Positions 22,785 through 31,640 of a stretch of DNA of 33,952 nt are shown piece by piece. The position numbers and the translations under genes are program-made. The DNA is from Candidatus Mediterraneibacter avicola. GTDB taxonomy: Bacteria > Bacillota > Clostridia > Lachnospirales > Lachnospiraceae. Location: the NCBI GenBank assembly GCA_019115385.1, contig DXDR01000065.1, positions 1-33,952 on the forward strand, given 5' to 3'. Below the pieces are notes generated by a model. It ran no database searches and had not been told where the DNA came from. It saw nothing but the letters and a program-made list of their open reading frames with translations. How positions within the stretch are numbered: the first letter of the stretch is position 1; each line of letters starts with the position of its first letter.

Positions 22785-24128
22785 CTACTCTGTCAGCCCT
22801 TCTGCTTTGATAACGTCGATCACTCCATCCACGTATTTCTCGCAGATCTCATCGGACGCCGCCTCTACCATGACACGGATCACAGGTTCTGTGCCGCTTT
22901 CTCTTACGAGGATGCGCCCGTCGCTGCCAAGTTCATCCGCAGCTTTCTGAACAGCCTCTATGACAGCCGGATTTTCTCTTGCTGTCTTTTTATCTTTTAC
23001 ACGGACATTCTTTAAAATCTGCGGATATATCTTAACCTCGTCTGCAAGCTTGCCCAGAGACTGTTTTTTCTCCAGGATTACTTCCATAAGCATCAGTGAA
23101 GTAAGAACTCCGTCGCCTGTCTTTGCATGCTTGCTGAAGATGATATGCCCGGACTGCTCTCCGCCCAGCACAAATCCGTTCTTCATCATATTTTCGTATA
23201 CATATTTATCGCCCACGGCGGTCTGCTCATATTTCATGCCGATCTTATCACAGGCTTTGTACAGACCCAGATTGGACATAACAGTGGTTACGATCGTGTT
23301 GTCCTCCAGCCTGCCCTGTTCCATCAGATATTTTCCACAGACATACATAATCTTATCACCGTCTACGATATTTCCATTTTCATCCACAGCGATACATCTG
23401 TCTGCATCTCCGTCGTATGCAAATCCCACATCCAGTTTCTTCTCTTTTACAAACTCCTGGAGCACATTGATGTGTGTGGAGCCGCAGTTCGTATTGATGT
23501 TCATACCGTCCGGCTCATTGTTGATCACGTAAGTTTTAGCTCCCAGAGCGTCAAACACACTCTTGGCAATGGAAAATGAACTTCCGTTTGCACAGTCCAG
23601 TCCCACTTTCATATCTTTAAAGGAACGTGTCGCCAGGGAGATCAGATGCCCGATATAGCGGTTGCGGCCCGCAGAGTAATCCACAGTACGTCCGATATTC
23701 TCCTTCACAGCCAGGGGAAGTTCTTCTGTCTCTCCGTCGATATATGCCTCTATCTTTTCCTCAACCTCTGCCTCCATCTTATGGCCGGCGCTGTTTATGA
23801 CTTTAATGCCGTTGTCATAGAACGGATTATGGCTCGCGGAAATCATAATGCCGCAGTCAAAATCTTCTGTCCTTACTACATAAGATACACTGGGAGTCGT
23901 AGTTACATGAAGAAGATAGGCATCTGCGCCCGATGCAGTCAGTCCGGCTGCAAGCGCATACTCAAACATATAGCTGCTTCTTCTCGTGTCTTTTCCAATT
24001 ACAACCCTTGCTTTATGATCCTGTCCGAAATACCAGCCAAGATATCTTCCTACTTTAAATGCGTGTTCTACAGTCAGGACTACATTTGCTTCACCACGAA
24101 AACCGTCGGTTCCAAAATATTTTCCCAT
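22785..24128 (-). CDS. glmM: Phosphoglucosamine mutase
   Basis: Converts glucosamine 6-phosphate to glucosamine 1-phosphate on the way to UDP-GlcNAc for peptidoglycan. The 447-aa protein begins KYFGTDGFRGEAN, has the phosphoserine loop ISASHNP (active Ser about residue 99), the magnesium loop AYDGDADRC, the sugar-binding GGEQSGHI and the phosphate loop VRESGTEPVIRVM. This matches the GlmM family rather than phosphoglucomutase or PMM. Start and length are typical. It has its own promoter at 24208-24236. Confidence 0.95.
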   Translation of the reverse strand: MGKYFGTDGFRGEANVVLTVEHAFKVGRYLGWYFGQDHKARVVIGKDTRRSSYMFEYALAAGLTASGADAYLLHVTTTPSVSYVVRTEDFDCGIMISASHNPFYDNGIKVINSAGHKMEAEVEEKIEAYIDGETEELPLAVKENIGRTVDYSAGRNRYIGHLISLATRSFKDMKVGLDCANGSSFSIAKSVFDALGAKTYVINNEPDGMNINTNCGSTHINVLQEFVKEKKLDVGFAYDGDADRCIAVDENGNIVDGDKIMYVCGKYLMEQGRLEDNTIVTTVMSNLGLYKACDKIGMKYEQTAVGDKYVYENMMKNGFVLGGEQSGHIIFSKHAKTGDGVLTSLMLMEVILEKKQSLGKLADEVKIYPQILKNVRVKDKKTARENPAVIEAVQKAADELGSDGRILVRESGTEPVIRVMVEAASDEICEKYVDGVIDVIKAEGLTE

Positions 24129-24207
24129 AATTTCATCCTCTTAATCTTTTCGTTTTATTTGTATGCCTCTGGACAGATGGAAATATCTGTTTTTTCACAC
24201 AGTTAAT

Positions 24208-24236
24208 ATTATATTACTATTACAAAGAAGTTACAA
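24208..24236 (-). promoter_or_regulatory. Promoter for glmM
   Basis: TTGTAA (24231-24236), 17 bases, TATAAT (24208-24213) on the minus strand. The divergent gap to the HAD gene (24129-24440) contains nothing else I can support; a plus-strand promoter is not obvious. Confidence 0.75.
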
Positions 24237-24440
24237 GTATTTCTTGTTTGTTACACAAATGATAGTTTACGCGGGAATCTTTTTCCTATATACTGTGATT
24301 GAACTGATCTGCTATAAAAGATATTTTAAGATGCCAGAATCAAAAGATCTAAGCCCGACGGAACAATCCGCAGGCATCGGAGCCGGAGTCTTTTGGTCTC
24401 AACATTATTTTATATAGAAGACATGTATTGGGAGGTAATA

Positions 24441-25262
24441 ATGATAAAATTAATCGCAAGCGATCTGGACGGCACGCTTCTGCATGGCGGAGAACAGAGT
24501 CTGTCGCCCCGGACTTTAAATCTGATCCGCAGACTGACTGAAAAAGGAATCCGCTTTATCGCTGCCAGCGGACGGCAGTACGACAATGAACGGCGCCTTT
24601 TCGCAGATATTCAGGACCACATTTCATACATAGCTGAAAACGGAGCGCTCTGTGCCCACAACGGGCAGATCCTATTCCGTCAGCTGCTCGATGACAGCCT
24701 GCGCCTCCGCATAATCGAAGAAATCAAAAAGGCGCCGAACTTTGATATTCTGCTCTCCCGGGAAAACGCCTCAGTAATTGAAGGAACAAATCCTGCGTTT
24801 GTGGATCACATTCGCAATGTAATGAAAAACACGACCGAAGTCGTAGATGATATCGCAAAAGCAGAGGGACCTTTTATCAAGATCGCAGTGGCCAATCTGT
24901 CGGACGGACCGCAGGTGCTCCAGAACTATCTGCAGCATCTGCAGGATATGTTCGCGCCGGAAATCCGCGCCGTGACCTCTGGAAATATATGGATCGACTT
25001 CATACCGCCCGGAATAAATAAGGGAACCGCACTGCAGACTTTCCTCGATTTCTTTGGCATCAGCGCCGACGAATGCATTGCTATGGGCGACCAGCAGAAT
25101 GACATTGAGATGCTGGAACTTGCAGGTACAAGCTATGCCGTATCGGGAGCGGCGCCCGGCGTATCCGACCACGCGTCTCACACTGTTCCTTTTGCCGAAG
25201 ATGTGCTGGAGCAGCTTCTGGACGAACTGGAACAGCCCCTATCCGACAGCGTTTTACTTTAA
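24441..25262 (+). CDS. Cof-type HAD-IIB phosphatase
   Basis: 273 aa. HAD motif I is DLDGTLL with Asp8 and Asp10 as nucleophile and acid/base; motif II is AASGRQ; the C2-type cap lies between about 85 and 180; motif III is the lysine in GINKGTAL and motif IV is MGDQQNDIEML. Members dephosphorylate sugar phosphates, FMN or pyridoxal phosphate; specificity is not readable. The ATG at 24441 follows GGGAGG by 6 bases. The last 9 bases overlap the end of the convergent thioesterase gene. Confidence 0.88.
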   Translation: MIKLIASDLDGTLLHGGEQSLSPRTLNLIRRLTEKGIRFIAASGRQYDNERRLFADIQDHISYIAENGALCAHNGQILFRQLLDDSLRLRIIEEIKKAPNFDILLSRENASVIEGTNPAFVDHIRNVMKNTTEVVDDIAKAEGPFIKIAVANLSDGPQVLQNYLQHLQDMFAPEIRAVTSGNIWIDFIPPGINKGTALQTFLDFFGISADECIAMGDQQNDIEMLELAGTSYAVSGAAPGVSDHASHTVPFAEDVLEQLLDELEQPLSDSVLL

Positions 25263-25976
25263 TTCCACTACGGCGTATAGCTTTCCTTCACTGTCACAAA
25301 GTTCGATCACCGTTCGATCCTCTTCTTGTGAAGCTCTGGGAAAGACCATATCGCCAAGGACAGCTGATTTTTTATAATCCACTCTCGCCTGCCTGACCAG
25401 AGCATCCCCGGGCAGCATCTCCAGCGCCATCTGTACATACTGGCAGTTATTAACATGCTCGTTTGTATCTATGTGATACTTTCGCACCGGAAAAGGCTGT
25501 CTGTCCTCGGTCTCTCCGGGCAAAGCGATCTTCCTGCCCTCGTATGACATATCCAGCGGCGCACATGTGCCGTATGGTTCTATATTCTCTGCTGCGGGCC
25601 GGGCCGGCCGGCCCTTTTCCAGATCCATAAATACCCAGATGGAATTTGCGCAGGCAATCCTCTTCCCCGATTCGTCATTCATATAGAAATTCCGGTTTCC
25701 GTACAGACCTTTGAATTCCGTGGCAAATGTCCCTGTCGTGATTTTCTCGCACAGGGAAGGATAACGCTCTACAACAATCTGCCAGTAAGAAAGCACCCAT
25801 GCCTTTTTCTCCTGTTTCAGATGTTCCATTCCCAACCCTACCGCCTCGGAATGAAACGTGCTGCAGTCCTGGAAATAATTGATCAGTGCGGGCAGGGTCA
25901 TGGTCCCCCGGTGATCGATCTCGCTGTAACGGACTCTTCCTTCAAATTCATATCTGTTTTTCATCGCCGTCGTCAT
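25254..25976 (-). CDS. Acyl-ACP thioesterase
   Basis: 240 aa in the bacterial FatA/FatB-like family: two hot-dog domains, the first from about residue 5 (YEFEGRVRYSEIDHRGTMTLPALINYFQDCSTFHS), the second from about 155 with the catalytic NEHVNNCQYV (Asn, His and Cys region). It releases free fatty acids from acyl-ACP. The ATG at 25976 is 9 bases after AGGAG; the frame is open further upstream but into the cation-efflux gene, which ends 8 bases before. It is probably cotranscribed with that gene. Confidence 0.87.
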   Translation of the reverse strand: MTTAMKNRYEFEGRVRYSEIDHRGTMTLPALINYFQDCSTFHSEAVGLGMEHLKQEKKAWVLSYWQIVVERYPSLCEKITTGTFATEFKGLYGNRNFYMNDESGKRIACANSIWVFMDLEKGRPARPAAENIEPYGTCAPLDMSYEGRKIALPGETEDRQPFPVRKYHIDTNEHVNNCQYVQMALEMLPGDALVRQARVDYKKSAVLGDMVFPRASQEEDRTVIELCDSEGKLYAVVELK

Positions 25977-25983
25977 CTGTCTG

Positions 25984-27168
25984 TCACTCCTCTTTCTTTG
26001 CCACATAATCATATTCGGCCGTTATCACGCACTCATATCTGGAGTCCGCGCCTTTCAGCCGTTCCGCCAGCCGAACCGGCAGTTCCTTTTTTTTCTCTTC
26101 GCTGTACTCAATGGGAATTACCATGTCAAAAATAAGATTGATCTGATGTTCTCCGTGGACGACACGAAAATCATGGATACTACATGCAGGATCCAGATCA
26201 TGGAGGAGACGCACCGCTTTGTCCCGGATACGGAGCACTCTCTGATCCTTCATTTCCACAGGATCCATATGGATAACGAGAAAAATACCCAGTTGTTTTG
26301 CCGCCTCTCGCTCCACCCTGTCTATAATTTCATGGGACTGCTCGATGTCCACGTCATTCGGTACCTCTGCATGGATGGACGCCATGCTTCTCCCCGGCCC
26401 ATAATTATGTACGATCAGGTCATGAGTTCCTTCAATCCCGTCATAGCTTTCTACAAAATGTTTGATCTCCCTGTAGACTTCCGGATCTATGGCCTCTCCG
26501 ATCAGGGGTTCCAGTGTATCTTTCGCAATTCCCACGCCGGCCCACATAACGACCAGGGCAACGCCCACACCCACGACCCCGTCAATATTTATTCCTGTGA
26601 TGCGGAAGAAAATCAGAGACAGGATCGTCGCCCCCGTTGTGATCACATCACCCATCGAGTCTGTAAAGACCGCCATCATTACCTTGGAGTTGATTTTTTC
26701 TCCCAGTTTTCTGTTGAACAGCCCCAGCCACAGTTTCACTGCGATGGACAGTAAAAGAATGACCACAGACACTGTCTGAAAGTTCAGGTCTTCCGGAGTC
26801 CGTATCTTCCCGATAGAATCCTTCAGAAAAGTAAAGCCCACTTCCAGCACAAGGAAAGAGACGACAAGGGCCGCAATGTACTCAATCCTCCCATGTCCGA
26901 ATGGATGATCCCTGTCCGCAGGCTTCTCCGCCATTTTCACTCCCACAAAACTGATAATGGAAGATCCTGCATCTGAAAGGTTATTAAAGGCATCCGCAGT
27001 GACCGATACACTGCGCAGGACAAATCCAACTGCGAATTTTACAACAAATAAAAAAACATTGCAGAAGATACCCACAATGCTTGCCAGCACGCCGTATGCT
27101 GTCCGCACGGATATCTTCTCCACGTCCTTATAATCTTTTATAAAATGTCTGATCAAAAACTCTGTCAT
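25984..27168 (-). CDS. Cation diffusion facilitator family transporter
   Basis: 394 aa. About six membrane segments (about 25-215) with the metal-site motifs TADAFNNLSDAGSS in TM2 and FTDSMGDVITT in TM5, then the cytoplasmic ZT dimerisation domain (about 225-300, HDLIVHNYGPGRSMASIHAEV with IHMDP). The DAFNNLSDA/DSxxD pattern resembles the Fe/Zn or Mn exporters rather than the HxxxD zinc class. A further domain of about 90 residues follows the usual end, as in the MMT1-like clade. It exports divalent metal in exchange for protons. It follows spoIIR divergently in order only; both are on the minus strand, 9 bases apart (this gene ahead of neither a visible promoter). Confidence 0.85.
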   Translation of the reverse strand: MTEFLIRHFIKDYKDVEKISVRTAYGVLASIVGIFCNVFLFVVKFAVGFVLRSVSVTADAFNNLSDAGSSIISFVGVKMAEKPADRDHPFGHGRIEYIAALVVSFLVLEVGFTFLKDSIGKIRTPEDLNFQTVSVVILLLSIAVKLWLGLFNRKLGEKINSKVMMAVFTDSMGDVITTGATILSLIFFRITGINIDGVVGVGVALVVMWAGVGIAKDTLEPLIGEAIDPEVYREIKHFVESYDGIEGTHDLIVHNYGPGRSMASIHAEVPNDVDIEQSHEIIDRVEREAAKQLGIFLVIHMDPVEMKDQRVLRIRDKAVRLLHDLDPACSIHDFRVVHGEHQINLIFDMVIPIEYSEEKKKELPVRLAERLKGADSRYECVITAEYDYVAKKEE

Positions 27169-27177
27169 TTTCTTTAC

Positions 27178-27807
27178 TTACCAGAAAAACCAGCCGATCC
27201 TGAATTCGGACTCTGCTGTAATACTGGAATACTCCTCTTCTGTCAATACATTTTTCAATTTCTTTTTTCCCTCATCTGGTACAACTGCGTTTGTAGAATC
27301 AAGAAAGCACAGGTTCGGATAGAGCACGCACCACCAGTTGTGTCCTTCCGCTTCGCCGATCTCGACACGCAGAGCCTCATAGTTTCCCGCCGGAAATGTA
27401 AGATCCCCGTATGTCCGGTCCGGGAAAAAGCATGTCGTCACAGCCGCATTTACCACATCGTCCGATCCTGACGAAGCCAGCACGTCCCTGCTTACTGTCT
27501 CAATCTCATCCGTGTGCTCCCTTGCCCACGAAGCTGCCTGTGAAGCATCCGCACTCTCCGGCATCTCCTCCGCAAAATAATCCAGCACTGCGTCCCTCAC
27601 CTTAAGCTTTAGTTCCTGATCCCTGTCACTGTCACTATTGGCGATCACATGAAACCGAAGGACCTCATCCGCCAAATGTCTCTGCAGACGCAACTGTTCA
27701 TCCACCCTCATATGGCAGAAAACAACTCCCGCTGCCAGCGATGCCGCCGCCACGGCAAAAACAAAAATCAACTTTTCCGCATTTCTTTTAATAAATAATC
27801 TATACAT
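27178..27807 (-). CDS. spoIIR: Stage II sporulation protein R
   Basis: 209 aa with a basic start and one membrane/signal segment (about 12-30, LIFVFAVAAASLAAGVVF), then the conserved SpoIIR body: LRFHVIANSDSDRDQELKLKVRDAVL, FFPDRTYGDLTFPAGNYEALRV and GEAEGHNWWCVLYPNLCF. SpoIIR is made in the forespore under sigma-F and signals across the septum to SpoIIGA, which activates sigma-E in the mother cell. The start at 27807 follows GGAGG by 9 bases. A sigma-F-like element lies at 27843-27870. The cation-efflux gene starts 9 bases downstream and may be partly cotranscribed. Confidence 0.93.
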   Translation of the reverse strand: MYRLFIKRNAEKLIFVFAVAAASLAAGVVFCHMRVDEQLRLQRHLADEVLRFHVIANSDSDRDQELKLKVRDAVLDYFAEEMPESADASQAASWAREHTDEIETVSRDVLASSGSDDVVNAAVTTCFFPDRTYGDLTFPAGNYEALRVEIGEAEGHNWWCVLYPNLCFLDSTNAVVPDEGKKKLKNVLTEEEYSSITAESEFRIGWFFW

Positions 27808-27842
27808 TATGTAAAACCTCCATATCTGATACTGATACATAA

Positions 27843-27870
27843 AGTATTGACAGATAATGGAAGTTTATAC
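27843..27870 (-). promoter_or_regulatory. Possible sigma-F/sigma-G promoter for spoIIR
   Basis: On the minus strand GTATA (27866-27870) is followed after 14 bases by GTCAATACT (27843-27851), which fits the forespore consensus in all but one defined -10 position, with spacing one base short. The known sigma-F control of spoIIR in Bacillus and Clostridium makes this plausible; the match alone is modest. Confidence 0.35.
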
Positions 27871-27875
27871 ATTTT

Positions 27876-27896
27876 AAAAGGGGTCAGTCCCCTTTT
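27876..27896. repeat. Single copy of the AAAAGGGG/CCCCTTTT palindrome
   Basis: Stem AAAAGGGG and CCCCTTTT around TCAGT, the same motif as the 11823-11936 array. It lies between spoIIR and the GntR gene, next to a second hairpin (ATTCAG / CTGAAT, about 27906-27923) that may end the gntR transcript. Confidence 0.8.
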
Positions 27897-27924
27897 GAAC
27901 GCGAATTCAGAATTTTCTGAATTT

Positions 27925-28608
27925 TTAATTAGAGTCGTCTTTGTGCCTCAATGTGTCCACCACCGTATCCACCTGATTGCTGATGTGCCGTCCGGTTATT
28001 TCAGTGGCTTTCTGCTTGTCCTTCCCTGCAATAGCGTCAATCACCGCCTGATGTTCTTCCAGAAGCTGGGGATAGCACTCTCTTTTTTTGAGATATTCAA
28101 TACGGTACCGGTACATCTGCTCCCGCAGGTTGTTCAGCAGCTGTATCAGTCTGTCGTTGTCTGTTGCGGTGTAAATAATATCGTGGAACAGTACATCAGC
28201 CTGGGCTATCTGCGTGATATCATCGCTGTCCAGCACTTCCCGGAATTTTTCTGCTGCTTCTTTCAGCTTTTTTATCCCTTCCTCATCCATACGGTCGCAG
28301 GCGAGCTGTACCGCCAGTTCTTCCAGGGCGCAGCGTACTTCCAGTACATCTCTGAGATTTTTCTCAGTGATTTCCGCTACTTCCGCCCCCTTTCTCGGTA
28401 TCATGAGAACCAGGCCTTCCAGTTCCAGCTTGCGGATCGCCTCGCGTATGGGCGTGCGGCTGACTCCCAGCTTATTTGCAAGCTGTATCTCCATCAGCCT
28501 CTCGCCGGGTTTCAGCTCTCCCCTGAGGATTGCCCGCCTCAGCGTATTAAAAACCACGTCTCTTAAAGGAAGGTATTCATCCATTGTAACTTCAAAATCT
28601 ATTCCCAT
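27925..28608 (-). CDS. GntR-family transcriptional regulator, FadR (FCD) subfamily
   Basis: 227 aa. An N-terminal winged helix-turn-helix (about 13-78, with LRGELKPGERLMEIQLANKLGVSRTPIREAIRKLELEGLV) precedes an all-helical FCD ligand-binding domain (about 85-215) with metal-site residues in DVLFHDIIY, EEHQAVIDAI and GRHISNQ. FCD regulators usually sense small organic acids or sugar acids. Target unknown; it may act on its own cluster. Start overlaps the end of ispE by 17 bases; ribosome site AAGGAGG. Confidence 0.9.
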   Translation of the reverse strand: MGIDFEVTMDEYLPLRDVVFNTLRRAILRGELKPGERLMEIQLANKLGVSRTPIREAIRKLELEGLVLMIPRKGAEVAEITEKNLRDVLEVRCALEELAVQLACDRMDEEGIKKLKEAAEKFREVLDSDDITQIAQADVLFHDIIYTATDNDRLIQLLNNLREQMYRYRIEYLKKRECYPQLLEEHQAVIDAIAGKDKQKATEITGRHISNQVDTVVDTLRHKDDSN

Positions 28609-29485
28609 TTTCGTTCCTCCTTACGCTGTGTATATTTGTCACATACACCTGCTTTGTCAGTGCTTTATCCCGGATTCTTCTCTGGGCGTTCTTCGCATCA
28701 GCCCGGCTTTCAAACAGGCCGAATACTGTCGGGCCGCTTCCGCTCATCATTGCGTTAAGCGCTCCCGCCGCTTTCATTTCATTTTTTATAACCTCTATAA
28801 CAGGGTGCATGGGTATTGTCACTCTTTCCAGCACATTTCCCATGGCATCGGCAACTAATTTTATATCGCCTTTTTCCAGGCCGGAAATAATTCCGTCAAT
28901 ATCAGGATGTTCTGTGATCTCCCTGGCATCCAGAGCCTCGTAAACCGTCCGGGTAGATACACTTACCGGAGGTTTTGCAATAAGAACTGCGCATTTTGGC
29001 ATAGGCGGGAGTACGCTCAGCTTCTCGCCGATTCCTTCCGCAAGAACTGTTCCCCTCATAATACAATAGGGCACGTCCGCCCCCAGTCTAACGCCCCGCT
29101 CCATCAGATCCTTCCGTGTCAGCCTCAGATCAAACATCCGGTTCATTCCAAACAGGACTGCCGCCGCATTGGAGCTTCCGCCTGCCAGTCCCGCCGCCAC
29201 CGGGATATGCTTTTTGAGAAAAATGCTTATCCCCTCCTTTAAGCCAAACTCGTCCTGAAGCAGTTTTGCGGCCTTGTATGCGATATTTCCTTCTCCCGTA
29301 GGAAGGTACGCCAGGTTGGAGATAATTTCAATCCCAGGTTTCTCCCTTTTTATCAGCCTGACCTCATCATACAGATAAATCGTCTGCATAACCATCCGTA
29401 CGCTGTGATATCCGTCCTCCTGTCTTCCAAGCACATCCAGTCCAAGATTAATTTTTGCCAGCGCTTTTAAATCGATCTGGTTCAT
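28592..29485 (-). CDS. ispE: 4-diphosphocytidyl-2-C-methyl-D-erythritol kinase
   Basis: Fourth enzyme of the MEP pathway of isoprenoid synthesis; phosphorylates the 2-position hydroxyl using ATP. The 297-aa GHMP kinase shows ALAKINLGLDVLGRQEDGYH at the start, the ATP loop PVAAGLAGGSSNAAA, the catalytic Asp in LGADVPYC, and the C-terminal MMSGSGPTVFGLF. Length is usual. It precedes and overlaps gntR, and follows sipL after a 110-base gap containing a palindromic repeat. The sipL-ispE-gntR-spoIIR order suggests a conserved block. Confidence 0.95.
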   Translation of the reverse strand: MNQIDLKALAKINLGLDVLGRQEDGYHSVRMVMQTIYLYDEVRLIKREKPGIEIISNLAYLPTGEGNIAYKAAKLLQDEFGLKEGISIFLKKHIPVAAGLAGGSSNAAAVLFGMNRMFDLRLTRKDLMERGVRLGADVPYCIMRGTVLAEGIGEKLSVLPPMPKCAVLIAKPPVSVSTRTVYEALDAREITEHPDIDGIISGLEKGDIKLVADAMGNVLERVTIPMHPVIEVIKNEMKAAGALNAMMSGSGPTVFGLFESRADAKNAQRRIRDKALTKQVYVTNIHSVRRNENGNRF

Positions 29486-29537
29486 CCTGTGTCCTCCATA
29501 CCAGGGTCATCCCCATTTATCAGAATATTCTGAACGC

Positions 29538-29570
29538 TCTTTCAAAAGGGGACTGACCCCTTTTGAAAGA
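29538..29570. repeat. Extended AAAAGGGG/CCCCTTTT palindrome between sipL and ispE
   Basis: A 14-bp perfect stem (29538-29551 with 29557-29570) around ACTGA, containing the shared AAAAGGGG core. It is fifth in the window and has the longest stem. Position just ahead of the ispE start, with no T run, argues against a simple terminator. Confidence 0.82.
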
Positions 29571-29597
29571 ATTAATTGTATCTTGTATACATTGTGC

Positions 29598-31157
29598 TTA
29601 TAGTATACTCATATTTTCTTTAAAAATCAATAATTTATCCCCTGATTTGATATTTTCGCTTTCCAGTCCGTTCACTTCTTTGATTCCTTCTATCGTGGTC
29701 ATGTATTTTTTTGCAAGTCCCCACATGTCTTCACCTTCCTGAACGATATGTCCCACTATGCCGGGGCGTTTTTCTTGTTTTTGGGGATCGGCGGGACACA
29801 TCTCTACATTTGTTATGACGTCTGTCCTCACCGGCTTTCTCAGGAATGTATCAAATGCCAGTACAGCCTTAACCTCCACTTCCTCGCTTCCGGCCAGGGT
29901 CACGAGAAGCTGTTCTACATGACAGGACATACTGCTGATTATATCTGACGGCATATCGGGGCATTCAACAAGATAGGAGAAAGGCACCATGCCCTGCCAG
30001 CTTCCAAACGGTTCCATATCATCTGCCCTGACATACAGGAAACTAAGGTGAAGGATTCCTTCTATTTTTATCCCTTCTGGTACATTCTGTGTATTTTCCA
30101 CCTGAATGTTCCCGCTGCTGTGGATGATCTGCAATACATCGTCCTTCATCTCCGGAAGGGAAAGACGTTCTGTCAGTTTGCACTTCGACTGATTCTGCAT
30201 GAGCAGTTCCTCGTACAGCGCCTGTCTTGTTTCAAATACGCATTCCTGCTCCAGGGAATACAGATCGCTGAGCAGCTCTGTCTCCTCTTCTCCATATATA
30301 TTCATACGCAGGGACAGCGCCGCCTCAATACCCAGGATCCTCATCTCCCCATCTCCATCCATCCGCGCGTCAACGATGGTATCCTCAAGAGAGTGCTGTA
30401 TGTGAAAATACATCCCGTCCGTCACGCCTTCACAGGGAATGCGGCCCTCATATGGAACACTCTGGGAGATCCAGTCAGTCTTTTCTTCTCCTGACAAATA
30501 CATACAGAACACGAGCAGCTCGCCCCGGATCTGCAGTTCATCCCGGGAAGGCCGGATATCCAGTTTCCGGCTGCTTATATCTGTGAGCAGGATCTGCCCG
30601 ATGCTTTCCTTTGTTCCCGGAAGCGTGACCGCCTCCTTAATGCGGTATGTATCTTTCTTCGCCACTGCAAGAGTGAGCAGATTGATTTTCTGTTTTTTCC
30701 GGTAAACGGGAATCTCGCTGTCAATATCGGCCGTAGTCTCCTCATCCTTCAGGCTCTCCCTCCCTACTTCCATCTCCACCATCACCCGGAGGCTTAATTT
30801 CCGGGAATGGACTACGGACGCGGTAAACTCTGTCCTGACATTCTGGAGATAATAAGACTCTCCCTCCGTCCCTTCTGCGTAAACCATTTCTTCGAAAGGC
30901 ATCTTCCCCTCCAGCACAGACGGCTTGGGATCTGCCGATGCGGTCACATAGAGAATTTGAAAATAAACTTTCCCCGTAACTCTTACATAATTTTCTACGG
31001 GACGGATATCCTCTGTGCGCACCTCAGCCGTTCCCTGTATCACCCGCTGTACATCCTCTTTGGCCTCCGGGACATTATAATCTTCATCCAGATAAAACTG
31101 GTCGAAGATCCGTTTTCCCTCCTGAGTATAGTGAATCGGTTTTCTGATAAGCTCCAT
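29598..31157 (-). CDS. sipL: SipL-like spore coat assembly protein (DUF3794 repeats plus LysM)
   Basis: 519 aa. Several DUF3794 units fill the N-terminal and middle parts (repeats of the type VRVTGKVYFQILYV, IRGELLVFCMYLSG and IEGILHLSFLYVRADD), followed by a C-terminal LysM domain (about 472-517, GHIVQEGEDMWGLAKKYMTT). This is the architecture of C. difficile SipL, which binds SpoIVA and anchors the coat around the forespore in the mother cell. No signal peptide, as expected. Ribosome site GGAGGAG; the ATG at 31157 is better spaced than the one at 31160. It follows the PrcB-like lipoprotein by 30 bases and should share its transcript. Confidence 0.88.
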   Translation of the reverse strand: MELIRKPIHYTQEGKRIFDQFYLDEDYNVPEAKEDVQRVIQGTAEVRTEDIRPVENYVRVTGKVYFQILYVTASADPKPSVLEGKMPFEEMVYAEGTEGESYYLQNVRTEFTASVVHSRKLSLRVMVEMEVGRESLKDEETTADIDSEIPVYRKKQKINLLTLAVAKKDTYRIKEAVTLPGTKESIGQILLTDISSRKLDIRPSRDELQIRGELLVFCMYLSGEEKTDWISQSVPYEGRIPCEGVTDGMYFHIQHSLEDTIVDARMDGDGEMRILGIEAALSLRMNIYGEEETELLSDLYSLEQECVFETRQALYEELLMQNQSKCKLTERLSLPEMKDDVLQIIHSSGNIQVENTQNVPEGIKIEGILHLSFLYVRADDMEPFGSWQGMVPFSYLVECPDMPSDIISSMSCHVEQLLVTLAGSEEVEVKAVLAFDTFLRKPVRTDVITNVEMCPADPQKQEKRPGIVGHIVQEGEDMWGLAKKYMTTIEGIKEVNGLESENIKSGDKLLIFKENMSIL

Positions 31158-31187
31158 CATTCTCCTCCTCGATCAAATATCGCATTT

Positions 31188-31640
31188 TTAATTAAAAACA
31201 ATGTCTTTTCCGATATATTCCAGCTGCACGACCACATATGGATATGTGACGGCTTCTTCTGTCTTTTCCCCCTTTTCCGGTCCCATCAGAGTCGTGTGCA
31301 TACAGACGGCATCCTCTGTCTCATACAATGCATTTACCTCCACACTGTACCCTGACGTAGGCTGCCCGCCATACCCTTCTGCAAGATACAGCACTCCCTG
31401 GTCTGTATAGGAAAGTTTAAAGGGTTCTTCCTTCTCCTCTTCGATCACTTCGCCCAGTTCATCCGGCACCGCTTCTTTCTCCAGAACCGTAAACTTCAGA
31501 TCTCTGAGTTTCTCCGATGTATCTGTCTGCTTTACACATCCTGCCGCACACACCGAAAACGCCAATCCCACCGCTCCCAGAACAAGACGGCCGGGACATG
31601 TTGTCCAAACCGCTGTCTTTGCTTTCCTGATCTGTTTCAA
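31188..31640 (-). CDS. PrcB-like lipoprotein
   Basis: About 150 aa. A basic start and hydrophobic stretch end in the lipobox-like VCAAGC, so the mature protein is probably membrane-anchored by a lipid on Cys (residue about 35). The C-terminal half resembles the PrcB C-terminal domain (LAEGYGGQPTSGYSVEV, followed by TYPYVVVQLE). PrcB helps stabilise a spirochaete protease; the role in Clostridia is unknown. I prefer the TTG at 31640, 7 bases after AGAGGA, because it gives a clean signal peptide; a GTG at 31667 is the alternative. It precedes sipL on the same transcript. Confidence 0.68.
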   Translation of the reverse strand: MKQIRKAKTAVWTTCPGRLVLGAVGLAFSVCAAGCVKQTDTSEKLRDLKFTVLEKEAVPDELGEVIEEEKEEPFKLSYTDQGVLYLAEGYGGQPTSGYSVEVNALYETEDAVCMHTTLMGPEKGEKTEEAVTYPYVVVQLEYIGKDIVFN

